Assembly: GCF_004216695.1 (NCBI RefSeq)
Contig: NZ_SGXC01000003.1
Coordinates: 558,001-622,000, forward strand
Length of the DNA: 64,000 nucleotides
DNA from: Pigmentiphaga kullae
GTDB lineage: Bacteria; Pseudomonadota; Gammaproteobacteria; Burkholderiales; Burkholderiaceae_B
Direction: 5' to 3'
Below, piece after piece: positions 57,822 to 64,000 of this stretch (positions within the stretch are counted from its first letter, which is position 1; the number at the start of each line of letters is the position of its first letter). The notes below the pieces were generated by a model, which did not search any database, was not told the origin of the DNA, and was given only the letters and a program-made list of their open reading frames with translations. Made by a program: the position numbers and the translations under genes.

Positions 57822-58786
57822 AGACCCGTGTCCTGATCCTGGGCGCCAGCGGCTACGTCGGCCGCCGGCTGGCCGCCGCGCTGCATGCCTCCGACTGGGC
57901 CGAACCCGTGGCCGCGACGCGCCGCAAACCGGTGGCCGGCGATATCGAGACCGTCTTCTGCGAGGCCACGGATACCGGGTCGTTGACCCGGGCCGCGGCC
58001 GGTGTGGACGCCGTGGTCAATTGCGTGGCGGGCAGCGCCGACGTCATGGTGGCCACGGCGCGCGCGCTGGCCGAGGTCCAGGCCTCGCGCTCGCGGCCGC
58101 TGCGCATCGTGCATTTCAGCTCCATGGCGGTCTACGGCGATGCGGTCGGCAAAGTGGACGAGAGCCATCCGTTCGCCAGCCTGCCGCCCCAGTCCTATGG
58201 CGGCGCCAAGATCCAGGCGGAGGCGCTGCTGGCGGACGCAGCCCAGGTAGGTATCCTGCGGCCCGGCTGCATCTATGGCGCCGGCAGCCCGCAGTGGACC
58301 GAACGCATCGTGCGTCTGTTGCGCGCCCGCCGCCTGGGCGACCTGGGGCCGGCCGGCGATGGATGCAGCAACCTCGTCCACGTCGATGACGTCGTGGCCG
58401 CGACCGCGGCGATGCTGCGGCGGGGCGCGGACGGCGCGTTCAATCTCGCCATGGCCGGCGCCCCCAGTTGGAACGTCTACTTCATGCGCCTGGCGCGCGC
58501 CATGGGCGCGGTGCCGGTGCGGCGCCTGACCGCCCGGCGGCTCAAACTGGAAGGCAAGGTGCTGGCGCCACCCCTGAAAATATTGGAGATTGCCGGCGGC
58601 AAGGCCGGCCTGCGCGGCCTGCCGCCCGTGATTTCGCCCGCGCTGCTGCGGCTGTGGCAGCAGGACATCCGCCTGGACGTGCGGCGCGCCGAGCAGGTGC
58701 TCGGCATGCAGTGGACAACCCTCGAGGCCGGCCTGGCGGAATCCCTGGCGAACCGGTCCGGGCAATCGGAAGAAGCGAGGAACTGA
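57818..58786 (+). CDS. NAD-dependent epimerase/dehydratase family protein
   Basis: Extended-SDR protein of 322 residues. The cofactor motif ILGASGYVGRRLA is at the N-terminus and the YxxxK pair in YGGAKIQAE near residue 126, with a serine in FSSMAVYGDA. Starts on the four-base overlap with the GMC gene. Probably changes a sugar nucleotide or a lipid-linked sugar; it is the partner of the GMC enzyme by coupling. Confidence 0.84.
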   Translation: MKTRVLILGASGYVGRRLAAALHASDWAEPVAATRRKPVAGDIETVFCEATDTGSLTRAAAGVDAVVNCVAGSADVMVATARALAEVQASRSRPLRIVHFSSMAVYGDAVGKVDESHPFASLPPQSYGGAKIQAEALLADAAQVGILRPGCIYGAGSPQWTERIVRLLRARRLGDLGPAGDGCSNLVHVDDVVAATAAMLRRGADGAFNLAMAGAPSWNVYFMRLARAMGAVPVRRLTARRLKLEGKVLAPPLKILEIAGGKAGLRGLPPVISPALLRLWQQDIRLDVRRAEQVLGMQWTTLEAGLAESLANRSGQSEEARN

Positions 58787-58787
58787 C

Positions 58788-59801
58788 GTGGCCTATCCCT
58801 ACCGCGTGGCGGTGCAGATCAGCATGTACCCGATGGACGTGCGCCATGCCCGCCACCTGCTGGCCCACCAACTGCGGGTGTGGGGGCCGATGGTCGACCG
58901 CTTCGTCGTCACCATCGACGTGCACCGCAGCCGCGCGGGGCGGTATCGCGGCGCCGGCTTCGACGAGAACCTGGCGGCCCTGCGCGCCATCGTCGACGAA
59001 CTGCGGGCCCAGGACCCGCGCGTGTCCTGGCACGAGGTCGACTACCGGCCGGAAACCCGCCGGGAAGTGGCCCGCACCTATTTCGGCCGGGACGACATCC
59101 CGGTCAAGGCCTGGGACGGCGGACCGTTCTATGCCTATTTCCACGGCCTGCTGGAGGCGCGGGCGCGGTACGTGATTCACTTTGACGGCGACATGCTGTT
59201 CGGCGGCGCCAGCCGGCAGTGGGTCGGGGAAGCGGTGCGCCTGCTGGACGGCGATCCCGACGTGCTGCTCGCGAGCCCGCTGCCGGGGCCGCCCAGGGCG
59301 GATGGGCGGATCTTCGGCCATGGGGAAGGCGCCGAACGCCTGGACCGGCCGGAGCTGGGGCTGGCCTACCGGTTCCAGCATGCCAGCACCCGCGTGTTCG
59401 TGATGGACCAGCAGAAACTGCGCGAGAAGGTCGGGGTCCTGCCGTTGACGCCGCCGGTGCTGGCCAGCCGGATCAAGTCGCATCTGCTGGGCAACCCGCC
59501 CATCGCGCGCGAGGCCGAGGTCATCCTGGGCGAAGTGCTGCGCGATCACGGCCTGTACCGGGTGGATTTCCTGGGGACGGCGCCGGGCATGTGGTCGCTG
59601 CATCCTCCCTACCGCAGCGACGAATTCTATCGGCGGCTGCCGGAGCTGATCGCCGCGGTGGAGGCGGGCGACGTGCCCGAGGCCCAGCGGGGCGACTACG
59701 ACATGAACGACAGCATGATCGACTGGAGCGTGCAGCGCCAGGCCAACCGCCGCTCCCGCCGCCTGTGGCGGCTGCTGAAGGACCGTCTCAACCTGTCGTA
59801 G
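58788..59801 (+). CDS. Putative glycosyltransferase with DXD motif
   Basis: 337-residue GTG-start protein with no recognised named family. Residue 127 or so carries VIHFDGDMLFGG, a DXD-type metal/nucleotide-sugar motif of GT-A glycosyltransferases, preceded by a long region with FVVTIDVHRSRAG and SWHEVDYRP. It follows the epimerase after one base. Probable role: adding a sugar to the repeat unit. It converges on the first acyltransferase gene with 14 bases overlap. Confidence 0.68.
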   Translation: MAYPYRVAVQISMYPMDVRHARHLLAHQLRVWGPMVDRFVVTIDVHRSRAGRYRGAGFDENLAALRAIVDELRAQDPRVSWHEVDYRPETRREVARTYFGRDDIPVKAWDGGPFYAYFHGLLEARARYVIHFDGDMLFGGASRQWVGEAVRLLDGDPDVLLASPLPGPPRADGRIFGHGEGAERLDRPELGLAYRFQHASTRVFVMDQQKLREKVGVLPLTPPVLASRIKSHLLGNPPIAREAEVILGEVLRDHGLYRVDFLGTAPGMWSLHPPYRSDEFYRRLPELIAAVEAGDVPEAQRGDYDMNDSMIDWSVQRQANRRSRRLWRLLKDRLNLS

Positions 59802-60828
59802 CGCGGACGGCTGGCAGCCGCCGGCGCGCGAGCCGCTGTCCCAGCGGCCGTTCGACCAGCCGGTGGCAGGCAAGTCCGGCCAGGGTGGAGACGGCAACCG
59901 CGACCAGGCAGAAGGCCGCCATGCCCGCCGCCGTGCCGCCCAGTCCGGCCTTGCGCCAGGCCTGCGACAGGGCGGACAGCACCAGCGGGTGGATCAGGTA
60001 CAGCGAATACGAGGCGTCGCCCACGCGATGCAGCAGCGGCCACGACGGCGTGCGGCCGGTCCGCTCGATCGCCAGGGCCCCGGCCACGATCAGGATCGAG
60101 GGCAGCCCCGCCTGCAACAGGCGCGACGTGCCGGCGGGCCAGGCGCCCGACCCGGCCAGGAGCGCGAGACCGGCCAGCGCCAGCGGCCATCCCGCCGCGT
60201 TGCGCGCCGGCCATCCGCCGCCGGCGTACAGCCGGCCCAGCATCATGCCGGCCAGGAATTCCAGCATGATGTCCGACGTATAGAAGCCCGCCGCGGGCGA
60301 GGCCGGCCGCAGCCACCAGCCCACCGCCGCGAGCGCCGCCAGCACGAGGCCCGTGGCGGCCAGCCGGCGCCGTTCTGGCAGCAGCAGGGCAAGGCCGAAC
60401 AGGAGGTAGAAGAACATCTCGTAGTTCAGCGTCCAGCCCGGGACGAGCACGGGTTCCACATGGCCCGCCGGCGACGGCCAGGCGATGAAGGCATACGAGG
60501 CCAGCACGTGGGGCAGGTCGAAACGCGCGGTCTGCAGCAGCTGCGGCGCCGCCAGCATGATCGCCACGACGACGGAGGTGATCAGCCAATACAGCGGCAC
60601 GATGCGAACGATGCGCCGGCGGTAGAAGTCCATGGGGGTGACCGGGCGGCCGGCGGTCGTGGTCCACATGATGAATCCGCTGATCACGAAGAAGATGTCC
60701 ACGCCGTTGGACAGCCAATCGGGCCAGGCGCCCTCGTAGCCCATCCGCGCCAACTGCGGATGCAGGTGGAAGACGACGACCATCAGCGCCGCGAGCGCCC
60801 GCAAGTGCTGGATGGAGCGGATTTCCAT
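59788..60828 (-). CDS. Acyltransferase-3 family membrane protein
   Basis: 346-residue protein with ten hydrophobic segments. The N-terminus has the catalytic histidine in RSIQHLRALAALMVVVFHLHPQL (residues 3-25, parts), FFVISGFIMW near residue 47 and R-rich YRRRIVRIVPLYW, the Nod/Oac type pattern. O-acetylates or otherwise acylates the polysaccharide. Overlaps the DXD transferase's 3' end by 14 bases and is two bases from the next acyltransferase gene. Confidence 0.85.
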   Translation of the reverse strand: MEIRSIQHLRALAALMVVVFHLHPQLARMGYEGAWPDWLSNGVDIFFVISGFIMWTTTAGRPVTPMDFYRRRIVRIVPLYWLITSVVVAIMLAAPQLLQTARFDLPHVLASYAFIAWPSPAGHVEPVLVPGWTLNYEMFFYLLFGLALLLPERRRLAATGLVLAALAAVGWWLRPASPAAGFYTSDIMLEFLAGMMLGRLYAGGGWPARNAAGWPLALAGLALLAGSGAWPAGTSRLLQAGLPSILIVAGALAIERTGRTPSWPLLHRVGDASYSLYLIHPLVLSALSQAWRKAGLGGTAAGMAAFCLVAVAVSTLAGLACHRLVERPLGQRLARRRLPAVRATTG

Positions 60829-60830
60829 GT

Positions 60831-61904
60831 TCAGTTCCTTCTTGCGTCCGGGCCGGCCGCCCGCGGTGCGGGCAGCAGCAGGGCGCGCAGCGGCGCGACG
60901 CGGCCGGCCACCGCGAAAAGCAGGGTGGGCACCGCCAGGCCCGCCAGCCAGGCCAGCAGGGCCGCGGGAGCGGTGCCCAGCGAGGGATGAAGCGCGTGCC
61001 AGGCCGCGGTCTGTACGGGCTGGTGGAAGATCAGGATGAACAGCGAAGCCTTGCCCAGGTAGCCGAGCACCGGACCCAGCCAGGGGGCCGGGGCCAGGAG
61101 GCGGGCCACGGCCAGCGCGGCGGCGATGCCGACCAGCGCCGCCACCGTGGACAGCAGCGGATCGTCGTAGCGCCGCAGGTTCAGGTCGAGCGAAGCGGGC
61201 ACCAGGGCATGCCAGGCCAGGAACACGAGGAGGGCCGCCCAGCACGCGATGCGCGTCGCCCGGCCGGTGTCGGCCAGCACGCGGCCGCGCAAGGCGTGGC
61301 CCAGCAGCATGAAGAAGCAGCCTATGGGCAGCAGGTCGACGCTGAAGGGCAGGCCGCGCACGATGATCTGCTGGCCGAACAGCGATACCGGCAGGTTCCA
61401 GGCCAGCGGGACGGCCAGCGCGCCGCCCCAGGCCAGCGCCAGCAGCAGCGCCGCGCGGGCCATTGCGTGCCCGGCCAGCGCGCGCCGCTGGATCAGCCAG
61501 TAGGTCGCCAGCATGACCAGCCAGGTGTAGGGCAGGAACCACATCGGGATCCAGGTCAGCGTCTCGCCGTTGCCGTACAGCATGGCGGCTGCGCGGTCGA
61601 TGAAGCGCTGGCCCCGCAGCGCCACCGCCGCCACGGCCAGCGCCAGCAGTACCGTGAAATACGGCTTGAGCAGGGCCTGGGCCCGGCCCGCCGCGAACTC
61701 GGCCCACGATCGCCCCGGGCGCAGCAGGGCGCCCGACAGGAACAGGAAAATGGGCAGGTGGAACGAGGTGATGACGTCGAGCAGCCGGGGACGCGCATCG
61801 AACAGCCACCAGCCGTGGCCGAGGACCACCAGCGCGATGCCTATCCCTTTGGCGACGTCGATGTGCGCGTGGCGCGGTGTCGGGGGCACGGTCGGTTCAG
61901 CCAT
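60831..61904 (-). CDS. Acyltransferase-3 family membrane protein (second)
   Basis: 357-residue protein from the ATG at 61904 (MAEPTVPPTPRHAHIDVAKGIG). HIDVAKGIGIALVVLGH resembles fucose O-acetylase-like acyltransferases, with conserved LPIFLFLSGAL near residue 60. Different branch from the first acyltransferase, so two distinct acylations are possible. Overlaps the deacetylase by eight bases. Confidence 0.82.
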   Translation of the reverse strand: MAEPTVPPTPRHAHIDVAKGIGIALVVLGHGWWLFDARPRLLDVITSFHLPIFLFLSGALLRPGRSWAEFAAGRAQALLKPYFTVLLALAVAAVALRGQRFIDRAAAMLYGNGETLTWIPMWFLPYTWLVMLATYWLIQRRALAGHAMARAALLLALAWGGALAVPLAWNLPVSLFGQQIIVRGLPFSVDLLPIGCFFMLLGHALRGRVLADTGRATRIACWAALLVFLAWHALVPASLDLNLRRYDDPLLSTVAALVGIAAALAVARLLAPAPWLGPVLGYLGKASLFILIFHQPVQTAAWHALHPSLGTAPAALLAWLAGLAVPTLLFAVAGRVAPLRALLLPAPRAAGPDARRN

Positions 61905-62664
61905 GCGAACGCGTCCTTGCCCGCTTGAACCGTTGCCAGCCCGCACGCCAGTCTTCGTAGGGCGTCAGCAACTGCACCAGGAAGGCCGCGATGCCGGCCG
62001 TGCCGTCCACCGTGATCCGGGGCAGCTGCCAGGCGTCGTCCCCCGGCCGGGCGAGCCCGCGCTGGATGGTGGTCGCATTGCGATAGCCGGCCTCGCGCGC
62101 CAGTTCGACGTGGCGTTCGTCGTAGCGTCCGTAGGGAAAGCAGAAAGCGTCGACAGGCTGGCCCGTCAGGGCCTGCAGCCGCTGCCGGGATCCGGCGATC
62201 TGCGTCCGTGCCTGCTCCGGTTCCTGCCGGGGCAGGTCCACGTGGTCGGTCGTATGCGAACCGATCTCCTGGCCCGCCTCGGCCCATTGCCGCAGGTGGT
62301 CGGCGGACATCAGCGGGACCTGAGGGATGCGGTGGGCGGCGTCCCAGTCGTTGGTTCCGCCCACGCGGCCGGCCACCACGTAGTTAGTCGCGCTGAACCC
62401 GACCTCGCGCAGCACGGGCAGCGCGTGGCGCAGCACGTTCAGATAGCCGTCGTCGAAGGTGATGCCGAACACCCGGCCTCGCCGTTCGCCCGACAGATAG
62501 GGTTGCAGGTCCCGCATCGACAGGCCGCGGTAGCCCAGCCTGTGCATCCAGCGCATCTGCGCCGCGAAGGCGCCGGGCGCGACCGTCAGGTGCCGGAAGG
62601 GCATGCCAGCGGGCGGCAGCGCGTCGATCTGGTGGTACATCAGGATGGGGATGGCCCGGGTCAC
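61897..62664 (-). CDS. Polysaccharide deacetylase (NodB-type)
   Basis: 255-residue carbohydrate deacetylase from a GTG at 62664 that overlaps the flippase stop (GTGA). NodB motif 1 ITFDDGYLN near residue 67, motif 2 SHTTDHVDL near residue 133 and motif 3 FCFPYGRYDE near residue 170 are all present. No signal peptide, so it is probably cytoplasmic or acts on lipid-linked units. A longer frame upstream is spurious. Possible role: removing N-acetyl groups, opposite to the acyltransferases. Confidence 0.87.
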   Translation of the reverse strand: MTRAIPILMYHQIDALPPAGMPFRHLTVAPGAFAAQMRWMHRLGYRGLSMRDLQPYLSGERRGRVFGITFDDGYLNVLRHALPVLREVGFSATNYVVAGRVGGTNDWDAAHRIPQVPLMSADHLRQWAEAGQEIGSHTTDHVDLPRQEPEQARTQIAGSRQRLQALTGQPVDAFCFPYGRYDERHVELAREAGYRNATTIQRGLARPGDDAWQLPRITVDGTAGIAAFLVQLLTPYEDWRAGWQRFKRARTRSHG

Positions 62665-63947
62665 GGCAAGGCCTCCTGTGCAACGGCCGCCGTCTCGGCG
62701 CGGCGTATCTCGGCGCGCGTGCAGGCCAGGACGGCGGCGATGTAGAACAGCTCGCCGCACAGCACGCCGAAGGGGGCTCCGATCGCGCCCCAGTGCAGCA
62801 TCGCCGCCTGGCAGATGGCCAGCGACAGCAGCGCCGATCCCAGCGTGATGGCGGTCAGCGTGCGCAGCCGCTGCCGCAGCAGCAGCAGGAGCATCAGCGG
62901 ATCCCGCAGCGACATGACCAGGAACACGGCGCCCCAGAGCTGGAACAGGATGTCGCGCTGCGCGAAATCCTTGCGCATCAGGTCGATGAAGATCCAGTCG
63001 CGCAGCAGCCAGGCGATGCCCAGGTAGATCAGCGTCATCGCCCCCAGGATGGCGGAGAACAGCACGAGGCGCCGTGCGGTCGCGCGCGGCCCGAGCTGGT
63101 GCAGCCAGCCCGAGGCGACGGGCGTCAACTGCTTCTGCACGCCGGCCGTGACCAGGTTCACGGGCATCATGACGAGCCGGGACGCGGCCAGGGCGGCTAC
63201 GGCCGCCAGGTCCAGCGTGGCCGCGGCCAGGAAGCTGTAGCCCTGGTTGAACAGCCAGTAGATGACGCCGCCCGAAGCGGCCCAGAAGCCGACGTGGGCG
63301 ATCTCGCGCATGCGGCCCGGCGGGGCGTCGGCGTCCATGTCGTCGCGCAGCGCGCGGCGCAGCAGCCGGCCGCACGCCAGCGCGGACAGCGCGGCGCCGC
63401 CCAGCGCGATGGTGGCGGCGACGGGCTGGCGCATGGCCAGGAGGCCCCCGGCGATCAGGCCCGCCACATAGACCGTGTCGGCGGCCAGGACCGCGTGCGG
63501 CCGCTGGTAGACGAGCAGGATGCCGCGGAAATATTCCCGGTAGGTCGCGGCGGCCAGCAGGGCGACCGCCGCGATGCAGACGGGCAGGGCGTCGGGCTGC
63601 AGCGCGTCCGCCGCCCAGGCCAGCCCGATGGCGGCCAGCGCCACGGCGCTGCCGGCCGCGGTCCAGCGCCGCTGGTCCCGCCACAGCCCGCCTATCCACG
63701 ACCGGCGCGCGTCGGCGTCCAGGCCGGGCAGGCGTATCACCAGCGGCGTCGAGATGAAGGTGCCTTGCAGCGTGGTGGCGAGCATCATGCCGTTGAAGGC
63801 CAGCACGTAGTACCCGTACTGGGTCTCGCTGGCATAACGGATCAGGATCAGCCCGACCAGGAAGTTGGCGCCGGACAACAGCGCCTGATCGACGATCGAG
63901 CTGCCGAACAGCCGTACCAGCCGGGACGAGAACGGCGAGTCCGTCAT
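62661..63947 (-). CDS. Oligosaccharide flippase (Wzx-like)
   Basis: 428-residue membrane protein with twelve or more segments of the MATE/MOP superfamily polysaccharide-exporter type (LVRLFGSSIVDQALLSGANFLVGLILIRYAS region, first 35 residues). Translocates the lipid-linked repeat unit. Its start overlaps the upstream gene's stop by four bases. Confidence 0.85.
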   Translation of the reverse strand: MTDSPFSSRLVRLFGSSIVDQALLSGANFLVGLILIRYASETQYGYYVLAFNGMMLATTLQGTFISTPLVIRLPGLDADARRSWIGGLWRDQRRWTAAGSAVALAAIGLAWAADALQPDALPVCIAAVALLAAATYREYFRGILLVYQRPHAVLAADTVYVAGLIAGGLLAMRQPVAATIALGGAALSALACGRLLRRALRDDMDADAPPGRMREIAHVGFWAASGGVIYWLFNQGYSFLAAATLDLAAVAALAASRLVMMPVNLVTAGVQKQLTPVASGWLHQLGPRATARRLVLFSAILGAMTLIYLGIAWLLRDWIFIDLMRKDFAQRDILFQLWGAVFLVMSLRDPLMLLLLLRQRLRTLTAITLGSALLSLAICQAAMLHWGAIGAPFGVLCGELFYIAAVLACTRAEIRRAETAAVAQEALP

Positions 63948-64000
63948 TGTCCGTCGCGCCGGGTCTTGACCCAGCCCTGTTCCCCGCGCCGCCGCAGCAG
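63944..64000 (-). CDS. C-terminal end of an upstream exopolysaccharide gene (partial)
   Basis: The minus strand reads 18 codons ending in TGA at 63944-63946, overlapping the flippase ATG by four bases (ATGA). The tail LLRRRGEQGWVKTRRDGQ gives no family signal. It is another gene of the exopolysaccharide operon, running off the window. Confidence 0.55.
   Translation of the reverse strand: MLRRRGEQGWVKTRRDGQ

Noticed and set aside
61897-63699. 600-residue polysaccharide deacetylase with a large N-terminal domain
   Set aside because: The N-terminal part is the flippase gene read out of frame; the GTG at 62664 gives a normal NodB-type protein.

Overview
The window is a GC-rich chromosomal segment from a betaproteobacterium, most likely an Alcaligenaceae member close to Bordetella or Achromobacter. 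The support is the abundance of Bug/TctC-type binding proteins, LysR and MarR regulators and LivK-type ABC systems, the trxA-rho-rpmE2 and ffs-dnaX-ybaB-recR housekeeping blocks, and the LPS-core genes beside msbA. This placement is inference from gene content. I saw no tRNA or rRNA gene, insertion sequence, CRISPR array or prophage.

Layout. 1-6 kb: end of a tautomerase gene, then a complete branched-chain-amino-acid-type ABC importer (binding protein, LivH, LivM, LivG, LivF) and an SDR dehydrogenase, closed by a strong bidirectional terminator. 6-12 kb: two small catabolic units, an M20 amidohydrolase with a Bug protein opposite a MarR regulator, and a LysR regulator opposite a Pro1-tautomerase-like protein, an esterase and a Bug protein. 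12-15.7 kb: dnaE. 15.7-23 kb: an LPS-core cluster (O-antigen ligase, GT4, two heptosyltransferase-like GT9 enzymes) divergent from msbA, plus a third GT9 converging on msbA. 23-32 kb: an aromatic meta-cleavage locus with 3-hydroxyanthranilate dioxygenase, an MBL-fold hydrolase, a semialdehyde dehydrogenase, 4-oxalocrotonate decarboxylase, 2-oxopentenoate hydratase, LysR and MarR regulators and two orphan LivK-type binding proteins. 32-34.5 kb: a rhodanese, a YeeE/YedE sulfur-compound permease and a tiny membrane protein. 34.6-38.2 kb: a ZnuD-like TonB receptor with a His-rich loop, a ferritin-like protein and a degenerate EAL protein. 38-45 kb: rsgA, a pterin dehydratase, an M48 protease, orn, a MATE pump and a GT-C family membrane glycosyltransferase. 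45-51.3 kb: rpmE2, rho, trxA, ffs, dnaX, ybaB, recR and slyX. 51.3-64 kb: an exopolysaccharide cluster that runs off the end.

How the parts fit. Many genes are translationally coupled by 4-base ATGA or GTGA overlaps, which fixes several starts and shows real operons. The meta-cleavage genes lie on both sides of a MarR gene, and a shared near-palindrome stands before both arms, so one MarR protein probably controls both. The exopolysaccharide cluster has an initiating phosphoglycosyltransferase, WecG-family transferase, Wza-like exporter, EpsL-like barrel, GMC oxidoreductase, epimerase, DXD transferase, two O-acyltransferases, deacetylase and flippase; no Wzc kinase or polymerase is seen in the window.

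The most distinctive non-coding signal is a family of about 80-bp, multi-hairpin GC-rich repeats with six copies here. Three begin 4-9 bases after a TAG stop codon in the orientation of that gene (binding protein, livH, rho). Two are arranged head to head as inverted pairs, one of which makes a 246-bp hyper-palindrome between ffs and dnaX.
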